This document shows, in pieces, positions 14,970-24,459 of a stretch of 41,711 nt of DNA (its first letter is position 1; every line of letters starts with the position of its first letter). The position numbers were made by a program, and so were the translations under genes. A model generated the notes under the pieces. The model had not been told where the DNA came from. It ran no database searches and saw only the letters and a list, made by a program, of their open reading frames with translations. This DNA comes from Streptomyces africanus. GTDB lineage: Bacteria; Actinomycetota; Actinomycetes; Streptomycetales; Streptomycetaceae. The stretch covers positions 1 through 41,711 of the forward strand of contig NZ_MUKA01000069.1 of the NCBI RefSeq assembly GCF_002150735.1, given 5' to 3'.

Positions 14970-16244
14970 TCAGCTCCGCAGCCGGTCGAAACCGAAGGGC
15001 ACGAGGGCCTCGGGCCGCCGCCCGGTGACGACGTACTCGGCGAGCCGGTGCCCGGTGACCGGGCCCAGGGTGACCCCGAGCATGCCGTGGCCGGTCGCCG
15101 CGAAGGCGTTGTCGTGGCCCGGGACGCGGTCGATCACCGGCAGCCCGTCGGGGAGGAACGGCCGCCCGCCGACCCAGGGGTCCCGGATCAGGCCGACCAG
15201 GTCGTCCGGGTCGTCGAACCAGCGGCCCAGATAGTGCCGGCTCGCGAGGGCGACCGCGACGATACGGCGCCAGTCGAGGCGGTTGTTGTTGCCGCTGAGC
15301 TCCATCGTGCCGCCGATCCGCGTGGTGCCGCCGATCGGGGAGGCGACGGCCCGGCGCTCGCCGAAGTACAGCGTGTGCCGGGGCGCCGGATCCAGGTCCA
15401 CGGAGAAGCTGTAGCCCTTGCCGGCCTGGAGCGGCAGACGGTGCCCCAGGAGCCCGAGCAGATCCGGCGAGCGCATGCCGGCGGCGACGACGACCGCCGC
15501 GCAGGGCAGTTCGCTGTCGGCGGTGCGCAGGGCGGTGACCCGGCCGCCCGCCGACCGGAACCCGGTGACCTCGGCGTTCTCGTGGATCTTCACACCCGCG
15601 GCGGCCAGCGCCTCGCCCAGGGCACGCGCGAACGCCTCCGGGTCGACCACCCCCTCCCCCGCCACGAGGTAGGCCGCGCGCACGGCCGGGGACAGCGCCT
15701 CGTCCAGCAGGTGGGCCTCGGCGCCCGTGACGACGTCGTCGGGCACGGGGTAGTGCCCGTGCGACATCTCCCGCTGGAGCGCGAGGTGGTGCCGGGCCTC
15801 GGCCGGCGACAGGAAGGCGTGCACCATCCCGGGCCGGGTCAGCGTCGTGTCCACCCCGGAATCGCGCAGCCCGTCGAACAGGCCGAAGGTCTCGCGGTTC
15901 AGCTCGGCGATCGCCGAGTAGCCGCGCCGGAAGACGGCCGGGGTGCTGCTGCGCCAGAACCGCCACAGCCACCGCACGAACGCCGGGTCCGGAAGCGGCC
16001 GCAGGTACAGCGGGGAGTCGGGACGGCCGAGTGAGCGCAGGGCGTAGCGCACCACGCCCGGGGCCGGCACCGGCGTCGAATGGCTGAGGCAGACCCAGCC
16101 GGCGTTGCCCCTCGACGCCCCGGACCCCAGCCGGCGCCGCTCGACCACCTCCACCGGCAGCCCCGCGGCGGCCAGGTAGTAGGCCGTGCACAGCCCGACC
16201 ACGCCGCCGCCCACCACGACGACGGGACCCGCCACGGCGCTCAC
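14970..16244 (-). CDS. FAD-dependent D-amino-acid oxidase/dehydrogenase-like protein (DadA family)
   Basis: This 424-residue protein belongs to the DAO superfamily, which oxidises secondary or D-amino acids to imino/keto acids. The FAD-binding [10 protein letters not shown] lies near residues 8-17, followed by an acidic end of strand 2 (VVER) and the [11 protein letters not shown] segment typical of DadA. The C-terminal [13 protein letters not shown] is the second FAD contact. It starts at GTG 16244 within a GTGA overlap with the ABC ATPase stop, so it is the last gene of the importer operon. This suggests that the importer's substrate, or a product of it, is oxidised by this enzyme. D-amino acid dehydrogenase, sarcosine-type oxidase and hydroxyproline oxidase are alternatives. 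Confidence 0.82.
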   Translation of the reverse strand: MSAVAGPVVVVGGGVVGLCTAYYLAAAGLPVEVVERRRLGSGASRGNAGWVCLSHSTPVPAPGVVRYALRSLGRPDSPLYLRPLPDPAFVRWLWRFWRSSTPAVFRRGYSAIAELNRETFGLFDGLRDSGVDTTLTRPGMVHAFLSPAEARHHLALQREMSHGHYPVPDDVVTGAEAHLLDEALSPAVRAAYLVAGEGVVDPEAFARALGEALAAAGVKIHENAEVTGFRSAGGRVTALRTADSELPCAAVVVAAGMRSPDLLGLLGHRLPLQAGKGYSFSVDLDPAPRHTLYFGERRAVASPIGGTTRIGGTMELSGNNNRLDWRRIVAVALASRHYLGRWFDDPDDLVGLIRDPWVGGRPFLPDGLPVIDRVPGHDNAFAATGHGMLGVTLGPVTGHRLAEYVVTGRRPEALVPFGFDRLRS

Positions 16245-17035
16245 GACGCGTTCCCGTACGACGCGAGGAACTCCCTGGTGCGGGCCTCGGCGGGGGCGTC
16301 CAGGACGTCCTCGGGCCGGCCCTCCTCCACGATCCGGCCGCCGTCGACGAACACGACGTGGTCGGACACCTCCCGGGCGAAGGGCAGTTCGTGGGTGACG
16401 AGCAGCATCGTCATCCCGTCGGCGGCCAGTTCGCGCATCACGCTCAGCACCTCGCGGGTCGCCTCGGGGTCCAGGGAGGAGGTGGGCTCGTCGAAGAGCA
16501 GCACCTCGGGCCTGAGGGCGAGGGCCCGCGCGATGGCGACGCGCTGCTGTTCGCCGCCGGAGAGCTGCTCGGGCCGGGCGAGGGCGCGGTGGGCCACCCC
16601 GACGCGCCGCAGCAGCGCCACGGCCCGCTCCAGGGCCTGCGGCTCGGGCACGCCCGCCTTGCGCTGCGCGAGCACCACGTTCTCCACGGCGGTCAGGTGC
16701 GGGAACAGATGGAACCGCTGGAAGACCATGCCGACCGTGCGGCGCAGCCGGGGCAGGTCGCGGCAGACCATGCGGCCCCCCTGGTGGACGGTCTCCCCGG
16801 CGACCTCGACCATGCCTTGGTCCGGGCGTTCCAGCAGGTTCACGCAGCGCATCAAGGTCGTCTTCCCGCCCCCGCTCTGCCCGATGACGCTGACGATGCT
16901 GCCCCGGCCGACCTCCAGGTTCACCCGGTCGAGGACGAGCCGGCCGTCGAAGGACTTGCACAGCCCCTCGATCCGTATGACGGCCTGGGAGGAGGCCGGG
17001 GCGGCGGGCGTCGCCGCGGCCACTGACTCGGTCAT
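16241..17035 (-). CDS. Amino-acid ABC transporter ATP-binding protein
   Basis: This 264-residue ATPase belongs to the polar amino acid (GlnQ/HisP) group. Walker A is GQSGGGKTT near residues 52-60, followed by the Q-loop in [12 protein letters not shown]. The signature LSGGEQQR, Walker B VLLFDEP, and the H-switch in [10 protein letters not shown] complete the set. An N-terminal extension of about 18 Ala/Pro-rich residues precedes the domain. Its ATG overlaps the permease stop (ATGA) and its stop overlaps the DAO start (GTGA). It energises the adjacent permease and lipoprotein. Confidence 0.92.
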   Translation of the reverse strand: MTESVAAATPAAPASSQAVIRIEGLCKSFDGRLVLDRVNLEVGRGSIVSVIGQSGGGKTTLMRCVNLLERPDQGMVEVAGETVHQGGRMVCRDLPRLRRTVGMVFQRFHLFPHLTAVENVVLAQRKAGVPEPQALERAVALLRRVGVAHRALARPEQLSGGEQQRVAIARALALRPEVLLFDEPTSSLDPEATREVLSVMRELAADGMTMLLVTHELPFAREVSDHVVFVDGGRIVEEGRPEDVLDAPAEARTREFLASYGNAS

Positions 17036-17787
17036 GCGGACATCTCCTTCACGGGAACGGCGGCGGCCGGCTCGGCGGCGAGCAGGGCACGGGCCGCCCG
17101 CAGGCGCCGCCGGCGCCACGGCGACAGGGGGACTCCCGACCGGACCTTCCGCTCCAGGAGCAGCAGCAGTTGGGACAGCGGGTAGCACAGGGCGAAGTAG
17201 ATCGCCGCGATGACCAGGTACACCTCCAGGGCCCGGAAGGTCGCCGAGGTGATGAGCCGCCCCTCGGACATCAGCTCGGCGGCGGAGACGGTGACCAGCA
17301 GCGAGGTGGACTTGAGCAGGTCGACGAGCATGGTGTTGGTGCCGGGCAGCGCCAGCCGGAGGGCCTGCGGGAGCACGATGTGGCCGAAGATACCGGTCCT
17401 GCCGATCCCCAGCGCCTCGCCGGCCTCGGTCTGCCCGGTGTGCACGCCGCTGATCGCGGCACGGAAGATCTCGGACAGATAGGCGGCGTAGAAGACGATC
17501 AGGCTGAGGCAGCCGGCCGTGAACACGTCCAGCCGGATCCCGGCCGAGGCGAGGCCGAAGTAGGTAAGGAAGATGATGGCGAGCAGCGGGACATTCTTGA
17601 ACACCTCGGTGTAGACGGCGGCGAGGGCGCGCGCCGGCCAGGCCCTGCTGAGCCGGAGCAGCGCCACGGCGAGGCCCAGGAACACCGCTCCCGAGAAGCT
17701 GACGACCGTGTAGGACACGGTGCGCCCGAGCGCGGAGATGAGATCGGGCCGGTAGTCGGACCAGGGGACCTCGAAGAGACCGGACAT
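17032..17787 (-). CDS. Amino-acid ABC transporter permease
   Basis: This 251-residue membrane protein has about five hydrophobic segments and the EAA loop [22 protein letters not shown] (split across about residues 142-163) that docks the ATPase. The short amino-terminal segment ending in [12 protein letters not shown] and the FKNVPLL motif are typical of HisM/GlnP proteins. A single permease gene implies a homodimer. The C-terminal tail is Arg/Ala-rich. The start ATG 17787 lies 11 nt after the lipoprotein stop. Confidence 0.9.
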   Translation of the reverse strand: MSGLFEVPWSDYRPDLISALGRTVSYTVVSFSGAVFLGLAVALLRLSRAWPARALAAVYTEVFKNVPLLAIIFLTYFGLASAGIRLDVFTAGCLSLIVFYAAYLSEIFRAAISGVHTGQTEAGEALGIGRTGIFGHIVLPQALRLALPGTNTMLVDLLKSTSLLVTVSAAELMSEGRLITSATFRALEVYLVIAAIYFALCYPLSQLLLLLERKVRSGVPLSPWRRRRLRAARALLAAEPAAAVPVKEMSA

Positions 17788-17798
17788 GGCGGCTGCTT

Positions 17799-18728
17799 TC
17801 ACTGGGCGAGGGACGGGGGCGTCCAGTTCTTGGGACGGTCCACGCCGCGGCGGGCCGTGGCGACATCGGCTGCGGGCACGAGGAACTGCTTCGGGTCGCC
17901 GCCGTACTTGCGGACGAGCTTGTCCAGCTCGCCGTTCCTGTACATGGCGTCGATCTGCGCGGAGATCGCCCGCTCCAGCTTGGTGGCCTTCTTCGGCAGG
18001 TAGAAGCCGGTCTGGTACGGCTGGAAGTACGCGTAGGCGGGCTTGGCCTCGACCTGCGCGGCGGTCGGCGGCGTCAGGTACTGGGTGTCGATCTTCAGCT
18101 CCGGACGCTGCTTCTGCGCCGCGATGATGATCAGCGGGTCGAGGAAGCCGACGTCGACCCGGCCCGCGCCCAGGTCGTCGAAGACACCGTTGGCGTCGGG
18201 GTAGGCGTGCAGCTTGGCTCCGGGCACGGCCTGGATGGACTTGACCCAGACGTAGCCCTCGACCGTGCCCAGGTTCAGGCCCTCCAGGTCCCCGACCGTC
18301 TTGTACGTCTTGCCGCTGCGGACGGCCATCGCCGGGGGCGAGTAGTAGGGCGGATCGGTGAACAGCCCCTGTTTCTGCCGGTCGGCGGACCAGGCGACGC
18401 CGCCGACGGTGATGTCGACCCGGCGGGACTGCACCCCGGCGAGCATGCCGGCGAAGTCCGTCACCTCCGGCTCGACCTTCAGGCCCAGCTTCTTGGCCGC
18501 GTAGGCGAGGATGTCGCCGTCGAGTCCGACGATTCTCCCGCCCTGGACGCTGGTGTACGGGGCGTAGGGCTGGACGGCGACCTTGAGGACGCCGGGCGTG
18601 AGGGTGCCGAGCGCGGCGGTCTCGGCGGACACGTTCTTCGGGGCGTCGTCCCCGCCCGAGCCGCAGGCGGCGGTGGACATCAGGAGCATCGCGGACAAAG
18701 CGAGAGCGAGCGAGCGCGCACGGATCAT
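17799..18728 (-). CDS. ABC transporter substrate-binding lipoprotein (family 3)
   Basis: This 309-residue extracellular solute receptor begins with a lipoprotein signal peptide ending in STAAC, with the lipid-bearing Cys at residue 22. The mature part has the two-lobed family 3 pattern: [14 protein letters not shown], then [16 protein letters not shown], then [15 protein letters not shown]. It is the first gene of the importer operon and has a GGAAGG ribosome site. The family 3 fold indicates a polar amino acid or related small amine or acid; the ligand cannot be read. Expression is probably controlled by the divergent CdaR/PucR-type regulator. Confidence 0.9.
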   Translation of the reverse strand: MIRARSLALALSAMLLMSTAACGSGGDDAPKNVSAETAALGTLTPGVLKVAVQPYAPYTSVQGGRIVGLDGDILAYAAKKLGLKVEPEVTDFAGMLAGVQSRRVDITVGGVAWSADRQKQGLFTDPPYYSPPAMAVRSGKTYKTVGDLEGLNLGTVEGYVWVKSIQAVPGAKLHAYPDANGVFDDLGAGRVDVGFLDPLIIIAAQKQRPELKIDTQYLTPPTAAQVEAKPAYAYFQPYQTGFYLPKKATKLERAISAQIDAMYRNGELDKLVRKYGGDPKQFLVPAADVATARRGVDRPKNWTPPSLAQ

Positions 18729-18849
18729 CGGCTCGGGCCTTCCGTCTCGGTGCTGAAGGATCCCGCCGATTCACCGGACACTGTGCTCCCGGCGGGGAGG
18801 TGATGAGGCCCATACGCTAGGCACAGGCCCGCCACGCGTCACCGTTCAC

Positions 18850-18859
18850 TTCGTACGAA
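18850..18859. promoter_or_regulatory. Palindrome TTCGTACGAA in divergent control region
   Basis: This perfect 10-bp palindrome sits about midway in the 204-bp region between the lipoprotein gene and the CdaR/PucR regulator. It is a plausible regulator site, but there is only one copy and it is short. Confidence 0.3.
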
Positions 18860-18932
18860 CTTGTCGCCGCGATCCCTGCCTCCCCTGTACGGTGCGTCCA
18901 ACCCGGACCGCCCCTGGCGGGAGGAATCGCCC

Positions 18933-20114
18933 ATGCTGAGCCCGTCACTCGCGCAGGAGATCGCCGGGGACACCTCCGCGGTCATCGGCTTCAACGTGCT
19001 GATCACCGACGCGGAGGGCATGGTCATCGGCAGCGGCGACAGCAGCCGCGTGGGCACCTTCCACGAGGCGTCCGTCGAGGTCGTCCGCACCAAGGAACCC
19101 GCCACGCACAACGCCTCTCAGGCCCAGTCGCTGCGCGGGGTCCGGCCCGGGATCACCCTGCCCCTGGTCACGGACGGACGGGCGGTGGGGACCGTCGGGA
19201 TCACCGGCACCCCGGCGCAGGTGGGCCGCTTCGGACTGCTGGTGAAGCGGCAGACGGAGATCCTGATCCGGGAGTCGGTGATGCTGCGCTCGCGGCTGCT
19301 CGCCGAGCGGGCGGCCGAGAAACTGCTCACCGACATCGCCGCGTACGACCCGCTGGTCGTGGAGGGGGACCTGCTGCTGTTCCGGGCCGCCGACCTCGGC
19401 TTCGACCTGCGGCTGCGCCGGGTCGCGGTGGCCTTCGAGGTGACCGTGCCCGACCCGGGCGCCCGTCGGGGCGGCCGGGCCCGGGACGTGGCGCTGGTCC
19501 GCTCGGAGCTGCTGCGGACGGTCCGCGACGTCTTCGCCGACCCGCAGGACATCGTCGCCGGCACGGCTCCCGGCTGGATCGGCGTCCTGCACCGGCTCCC
19601 GGCCCGGGCCCCGGCGGACGCCCCGGCCGCCGACTGCCGCCGCGTCACGGACGTCATCGCCGCCCAGGACGGGCTCACCGCCCGCGCGGGCATCGGCGAA
19701 CCGGCCACGTCGGTCGGCGCTCTGCACGACTCCTACCAGGACGCCTGCGACGCGCTGCGCCTGGGCGTCCGGGTGGACGGCGGCTCCACCGTCCACGCGA
19801 TCGGCGATCTGCGGGTCCACCAGCTCCTGGCGGCGGTGAGCCAGTCCGCCCGCACCCGGCTGCTCGACCTGACCGCAGCGCGGCTGCGGGAGCAGCCGGA
19901 CTGGCCGGTCCTGCGCGACACGATCACCGCCTGGTGCGAGAGCGGCTTCAACCTCGTACGGGCGTCGACGGCGCTGCACATCCACCGCAACACCGTCGTC
20001 TACCGCATGAACAAGATCGAGCAGCTCACCGGCCGCCCGTTGCGCGAGCACCGGACGGCCATGGCCCTGTACCTGGCGTGCCTGGCCGACCGGCTGGGCG
20101 GCCCGGACCGCTGA
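18933..20114 (+). CDS. CdaR/PucR-family transcriptional regulator
   Basis: This 393-residue regulator starts at ATG 18933 behind GGGAGG. The N-terminal half (LSPSLAQEIAGDTSAVIGFNVLITDAEGMVIGSGD, in two pieces) is the sugar-diacid recognition domain of CdaR. A middle GGDEF-like PucR segment follows, and the C-terminal PucR helix-turn-helix has the conserved ALHIHRNTVVYRMNKIEQLTG (near residues 348-368). Proteins of this type sense organic acids such as glycerate or glucarate and activate uptake and catabolism genes. It is divergent from the amino-acid importer operon, the most likely target. Confidence 0.85.
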   Translation: MLSPSLAQEIAGDTSAVIGFNVLITDAEGMVIGSGDSSRVGTFHEASVEVVRTKEPATHNASQAQSLRGVRPGITLPLVTDGRAVGTVGITGTPAQVGRFGLLVKRQTEILIRESVMLRSRLLAERAAEKLLTDIAAYDPLVVEGDLLLFRAADLGFDLRLRRVAVAFEVTVPDPGARRGGRARDVALVRSELLRTVRDVFADPQDIVAGTAPGWIGVLHRLPARAPADAPAADCRRVTDVIAAQDGLTARAGIGEPATSVGALHDSYQDACDALRLGVRVDGGSTVHAIGDLRVHQLLAAVSQSARTRLLDLTAARLREQPDWPVLRDTITAWCESGFNLVRASTALHIHRNTVVYRMNKIEQLTGRPLREHRTAMALYLACLADRLGGPDR

Positions 20115-20127
20115 CCGTCCGGCCGGT

Positions 20128-22518
20128 TCAGTCCTCGTGCCCGAGCTGGAGGTCCCGTTCGCTGCGACCGCCTCCGGCCACCTGGAGCACGGTGGCGACG
20201 GGCGGGTAACCGGCGGCGATGACGGTGTACTCGCCGGAGGACAGGTCGATGAAGCGGAATCTGCCGTCGGGGCCGGTGGTGAGGGTGTCGACGACGTTGC
20301 CGGCGACGTCCAGCAGGGTCACGCGCGCGTCCTCCACGGGCCGGCCGCCGCCCGCCCGGACGGTGCCGCGCAGGACGGCGCCGCCGGCCAGTTCGATGTC
20401 CCGGCGGGTCTCGCGGGCGGCCTGCACGGTGACGGGCAGCGCGGCCGGGCGGAAGGCGGGGGCGCTGGCGGCGAGGGTGTACTCGCCGGCCACCAGGTCG
20501 GTGATGACGTAGCCGCCGTCGCGGCCGCTGCGGGTGGTGGCCACGACCTCGCCGTGCACATTGGTGAGGGTGACGCCGGCGTCCCGTACGGGGGTGCCGT
20601 CGGCCGTGACCACGCTGCCCACGAGGTTCCCCGCGCCGCCGAGGACGATGTCCAGTTCGACGGGGCGTTCGCCGACGGTCACGGAGACCGCCTGCGGCTG
20701 GTGGCCGCCCGCGGCGGCGATCAGCACGTACGAGCCGGGACCCGGGGTGGCCAGCGCGTAGCGCCCGTCCTCGCCGCTCGCGCCGCGTCCGGTCTGCTGC
20801 CCGGTGACGTCGATGAGCGTGAGGGCCGCGCGGGGCACGACGGTCCCGTCGTGGTGCTGCACCGAGCCGCAGACGGGGACCCCGGCGGTGTGCGGAGCGC
20901 GGGCCTGCGGAATGGAGGTGCTCCCCGGCTCCGTGTCCGGGTCGGTGACGGATGCGTGGTGGGACACCAGGGGTTTCTCCTTGAGGAAGAGGGCGATGAC
21001 CAGCCCGAGGGCCAGCACCGGCACCAGGTGGAGGAAGATCCGCGGCATGGCGTCGGCGTACGCCCCGATGTAGCCGTCGCGCAGCCCCGGGGGCAGGGCG
21101 TGCACGAGCTGCGGGGTGAGGGACTCGGGGTCGGGGAGCCGGTCGCCCGCGCGCCTGGGCAGGTGGTGGGCCGGGGCGTCGGTGAGCCGGCCGGCGAGGA
21201 ACGTGCCGAAGAGGGCGGCCGAGACGCTGCCGCCGATCTGCCGGAAGTAGTTGTTGGCGCTGGTGGCGGTGGACAGGTCGCCGGGACGGACGGAGTTCTG
21301 CACGGCGAGGATCAGCACCGGCATCACCATGCCGATGCCGGCGCCGAGGACGGCCGTCCAGATGCCGTAGTGCAGCCGGGGCGTGTCGGTGTCGAGGCGG
21401 GAGAGCAGCCACATGCCGATGGCGGAGAGGGCGCAGCCGAGGATCGGGTAGGCCTTGTAGCGGCCGGTGCGGCTGATGAGCTGTCCGGCGATGACCGAGG
21501 CGCCGACGATGCCGGCCGTCATGGGCAGCATGAGCAGGCCCGACTCGGTGGCGGAGACCCCGTCGACCATCTGGAGGTAGGTCGGCAGATAGCTGGCGGC
21601 GCCGAACAGCCCGGCTCCGGTCACCAGGCCGACCAGGCCGGTGACGTTGAAGACGGAGTCCCTGAACAGCCGCAGCGGGATGAGGGGTTCGGCGGCGAAG
21701 TGTTCGGCGACGAGGAAGAGGACGGTCGCCACGGCCGCTCCCGCGCCGAGGCCGAGGATCACGCGCGAGTCCCAGGCGTACTCCGTGCCGCCCCAACTGG
21801 TCAGCAGGACCAGGCAGGTGGAGGCGGCGGTCAGCAACAGCGCGCCGAGGAGGTCCAGCCGGGCCTTGCCCGCCGGTTTCGGCAGCTTCAGCGCGACGCC
21901 GACGACGGCCAGGGTGACCAGGCCGAAGGGCACGTTGACGTAGAAGCACCAGCGCCAGGAGAGATGGTCGGTGACGTAACCGCCGAGCAGGGGGCCGGCC
22001 ACGGAGGCGAGTCCGAAGGCGGCGCCGATCAGGCCCAGGTAGCGGCCCCGCTGCCGGGCGGGCACGATGTCCGCGATGATCGCCTGGACACCGATCATGA
22101 GGCCGCCGGCACCGGCGCCCTGGAGGGCACGGAACGCGATCAGCTGGTCCATGGTCTGCGCCCGGCCCGCGAGCGCGGAGCCGGCGACGAAGACGACGAT
22201 CGCGAACTGGAAGACGCCCTTGCGGCCGAGCAGGTCACCGAGCTTGCCGTAGACCGGCAGTCCGACGGTCGCGGTGAGCAGGTAGGCGGTGATCGCCCAG
22301 GACATCCGGTCCAGGCCATGCAGCTCACCGACGATCTTCGGGAGCGCGGTGGCGACGATCATCTGCTCCAGGGCGGCGAGGAGCAGGGCCGGCATGAGCG
22401 CGAGGAAGACCAACCGCACTCTGCGCGGGCTCAGTTCGGCGGCCGGTGCCGGTGGCGGGGAGGGGGGTTCGGGAGGTGCCACCGCCGGTTCGTCCTGCGC
22501 CAGAGTGATCCCGCCCAC
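20128..22518 (-). CDS. MFS (DHA2) exporter fused to three carboxypeptidase-regulatory-like domains
   Basis: This 796-residue protein joins two parts. Residues about 35-540 form a 14-helix drug:H+ antiporter of the DHA2/EmrB type, with the GKLGDLLGRKG loop after helix 2-3, the RALQGAGAGG motif and motif C-like GLASVAGPLLGG. Residues about 548-796 form three tandem beta-sandwich repeats of about 82 residues. Each has the pattern G-x-V, D/G-G-x-P-V, A-x-V-T-L, D-G-x-Y/F, G-x-Y-x-L typical of CarboxypepD_reg domains. A proline-rich N-terminus precedes helix 1. The start is GTG 22518 with GAGGGGAG upstream. The gene is convergent with the CdaR/PucR gene (13-bp gap). The exporter substrate is unknown, and the added domains are unusual for an MFS protein. 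Confidence 0.85.
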   Translation of the reverse strand: MGGITLAQDEPAVAPPEPPSPPPAPAAELSPRRVRLVFLALMPALLLAALEQMIVATALPKIVGELHGLDRMSWAITAYLLTATVGLPVYGKLGDLLGRKGVFQFAIVVFVAGSALAGRAQTMDQLIAFRALQGAGAGGLMIGVQAIIADIVPARQRGRYLGLIGAAFGLASVAGPLLGGYVTDHLSWRWCFYVNVPFGLVTLAVVGVALKLPKPAGKARLDLLGALLLTAASTCLVLLTSWGGTEYAWDSRVILGLGAGAAVATVLFLVAEHFAAEPLIPLRLFRDSVFNVTGLVGLVTGAGLFGAASYLPTYLQMVDGVSATESGLLMLPMTAGIVGASVIAGQLISRTGRYKAYPILGCALSAIGMWLLSRLDTDTPRLHYGIWTAVLGAGIGMVMPVLILAVQNSVRPGDLSTATSANNYFRQIGGSVSAALFGTFLAGRLTDAPAHHLPRRAGDRLPDPESLTPQLVHALPPGLRDGYIGAYADAMPRIFLHLVPVLALGLVIALFLKEKPLVSHHASVTDPDTEPGSTSIPQARAPHTAGVPVCGSVQHHDGTVVPRAALTLIDVTGQQTGRGASGEDGRYALATPGPGSYVLIAAAGGHQPQAVSVTVGERPVELDIVLGGAGNLVGSVVTADGTPVRDAGVTLTNVHGEVVATTRSGRDGGYVITDLVAGEYTLAASAPAFRPAALPVTVQAARETRRDIELAGGAVLRGTVRAGGGRPVEDARVTLLDVAGNVVDTLTTGPDGRFRFIDLSSGEYTVIAAGYPPVATVLQVAGGGRSERDLQLGHED

Positions 22519-22672
22519 CTACCGCTCCCCTCGTCGCGCTGCCGCACCATTCCCGCGTAAAAGCGACAACTACGAGCAAGCGCGACGAGTTACGGCACAG
22601 GAGCGAACCGTACGGAGATCACCCGAACCGGTGAGGGGCACAACGGCCCCTGGATGTTTGGACCTTGGGGGG

Positions 22673-23116
22673 CTACTTCTCGACCTCGGCGGCGAGCCGG
22701 GCGAGCAGCGCGTCGTAGATCCGGCCGAGACCCTTGGGCGCGAAGGTCTTCTCGAAGAAGCCGCCGATGCCGCCGGCGCCGGTCCAGGTGGTGGTCACGA
22801 CGACCCGGGACTTGCCGTCGCCGGCCGGGGTGACCCGCCAGGTGGTGACCATGGAGGAGTTGCGGTCCTTCTCCACCAGCTCGCCGTCGGTGGGCTCGCT
22901 GACCTCCAGGAGGCAGTCGCGCACGCGCTTGCTGGTGGCCTGGAGCTTCCAGTGGACGAGGGTGCCCTCGCCGTCACCGCCCTCGCGGACCTCGTACTCG
23001 CTGAACTGCTCGGGCAGCAGCTTCGCGCGCGTGCCGCTGTAGTCGGCGAGGGCGTCGAACACCGTCTCCGCGTCCGCCGCGACGATCCGCTCCGTAGTGG
23101 CCTCGACCTGCGCCAT
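22673..23116 (-). CDS. SRPBCC (START/Bet v1-like) family protein
   Basis: This 147-residue protein has the pattern of polyketide cyclase/dehydratase-like SRPBCC proteins. It opens with VEATTERIVAADAETVFDALAD, continues with long antiparallel strands and ends with a C-terminal helix (LGRIYDALLARLAAEVE). The fold binds hydrophobic ligands in a cavity, and no catalytic residue is evident. It starts at ATG 23116 with GGAGGA upstream and is divergent from the radical SAM gene across 171 bp. Function is unknown. Confidence 0.8.
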   Translation of the reverse strand: MAQVEATTERIVAADAETVFDALADYSGTRAKLLPEQFSEYEVREGGDGEGTLVHWKLQATSKRVRDCLLEVSEPTDGELVEKDRNSSMVTTWRVTPAGDGKSRVVVTTTWTGAGGIGGFFEKTFAPKGLGRIYDALLARLAAEVEK

Positions 23117-23243
23117 CGCTTTCCTCCAGGACATGGTTTCTCGGGGGTCGGGGGCAAGCCAACCACCCCGCTGCCCGGCCCCCCAAATCGGGGTCGCCCA
23201 ACCCGGTCGCACCCGTTCGGAAAACACCCTCGCACGATCAAGG

Positions 23244-23261
23244 GAACATGTGTTCTATTCT
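23244..23261 (+). promoter_or_regulatory. LexA SOS box overlapping the radical SAM gene promoter
   Basis: GAACATGTGTTC (23244-23255) matches the Gram-positive SOS consensus GAAC-N4-GTTC without mismatch. It is directly followed by the -10 box TATTCT (23256-23261), so LexA bound here would block the promoter. The start codon is 26 bp further on, with GAGGAGG between. Confidence 0.75.
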
Positions 23262-23287
23262 GTGGTCAGTGCTACCGAGGAGGCGTC

Positions 23288-24325
23288 ATGCGCTGGGACA
23301 ACCTCACCGAGGACTCCGAACACGGCCGGGCCGACACCGCGCTGTTCGGCGCGGACGCCGTGACCACCCGTACCTTCGACACGCCGGAGTTCCGCGGGAT
23401 CACCTTCCACGAGATCCGGGCCCGGTCGATCATCAACCGGGTGCCGGCGGTCTCCCGGATGTCGTTCCAGTGGACGGTCAACCCCTATCGCGGCTGCTCG
23501 CACGCGTGTGTGTACTGCTTCGCGCGCAAGACGCACAGCTACCTCGACCTCGACACGGGCCTGGGCTTCGACTCCCAGATCGTGGTCAAGACCAACGCGC
23601 CGGAGCTGCTGCGCCGGCAGCTCGGCTCGCGCCGCTGGCAGGGCGAGCACATCGCGATGGGCACGAACGTCGACTGCTACCAGCGCGCCGAGGGCCGCTA
23701 CCGCCTGATGCCGGGCATCATCTCGGCCCTGCGCGACCACGCGAACCCCTTCTCGATCCTGACCAAGGGCACACTCATCCTGCGCGACCTGGATCTGATC
23801 GAGCAGGCCGCGGAGGTGACCGACGTCGGCATCTCCGTCTCGGTCGGCTTCACCGACCAGGAGCTGTGGCGCACCGTCGAACCGGGCACGCCCGCGCCCG
23901 AGCGGCGCCTGGAGGTCGTACGGACCTTCGGCGAGCACGGCATCGGCTGCGGGGTGCTGATGGCGCCGGTGATCCCGTTCCTGAGCGACCAGCCGGCCCA
24001 ACTGCGGGATACCGTGCGGGCGATCGCGGCCTCCGGCGCCACGTCCGTCACCCCGCTGGTGCTGCATCTGCGGCCCGGCGCCCGCGAGTGGTTCATGGCC
24101 TGGCTGGAGCAGCACCACCCGCACCTGGTGCCCCGCTACCGGCGGCTGTACGCGGAGGGCTCCTACGCCCCGAAGTGGTACCAGCGCCGGATCACCCGTC
24201 AGGTGCACGAACTGGCCGAGGAGTACGGCATCGGGCCCACGCGCGCACAGACGCCGCGCCGGATCCGGCCGCCCGAGCCGACCGGGCCGCCGGCGTCCGA
24301 ACCGACCCAACTGTCGCTCATATAG
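23288..24325 (+). CDS. Radical SAM protein, Rv2578c/SplB-like family
   Basis: This 345-residue protein has the radical SAM cluster motif C70-x3-C74-x2-C77 in GCSHACVYCFAR. The family-specific RGITFHEIRARSIINRVP segment precedes it, and MGTNVDCYQRAEG follows. This is the family of mycobacterial Rv2578c, related to spore photoproduct lyase-type SplB proteins, which use a 5'-deoxyadenosyl radical. The biochemical role of the actinobacterial members is not established as far as I know. The promoter carries a perfect SOS box, which argues for a DNA-damage function. The start ATG 23288 has a strong GAGGAGG site. Confidence 0.85.
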   Translation: MRWDNLTEDSEHGRADTALFGADAVTTRTFDTPEFRGITFHEIRARSIINRVPAVSRMSFQWTVNPYRGCSHACVYCFARKTHSYLDLDTGLGFDSQIVVKTNAPELLRRQLGSRRWQGEHIAMGTNVDCYQRAEGRYRLMPGIISALRDHANPFSILTKGTLILRDLDLIEQAAEVTDVGISVSVGFTDQELWRTVEPGTPAPERRLEVVRTFGEHGIGCGVLMAPVIPFLSDQPAQLRDTVRAIAASGATSVTPLVLHLRPGAREWFMAWLEQHHPHLVPRYRRLYAEGSYAPKWYQRRITRQVHELAEEYGIGPTRAQTPRRIRPPEPTGPPASEPTQLSLI

Positions 24326-24459
24326 GAGCGTTCGAGCGCATCCAGCGGCCCAATCGGGTCAAGTCTTGACGGAACACGTTCTTCCAGAGCCGCTTGCCGG
24401 GACGAATCGGCGAGGACCGTGAACCCCGCGGCCCGCGCCCTCCGTCCTGGAAGGACTCC

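Noticed and set aside
20137..22560. An 807-codon plus-strand frame opposite the MFS exporter
   Set aside because: It is the antisense shadow of a convincing MFS coding sequence and shows only Gly/Asp/Gln/Arg-rich low-complexity sequence.
22632..22649. AGGGGC/GCCCCT stem as terminator between the SRPBCC and MFS genes
   Set aside because: The stem is only 6 bp with no T-run, and both genes read in the same direction. Support is too weak to list as a terminator.
24370..24385. GAACACGTTC as a second SOS box upstream of the S33 peptidase
   Set aside because: Only 2 bp separate the GAAC and GTTC halves, where LexA sites need four, so it is not a valid SOS box.
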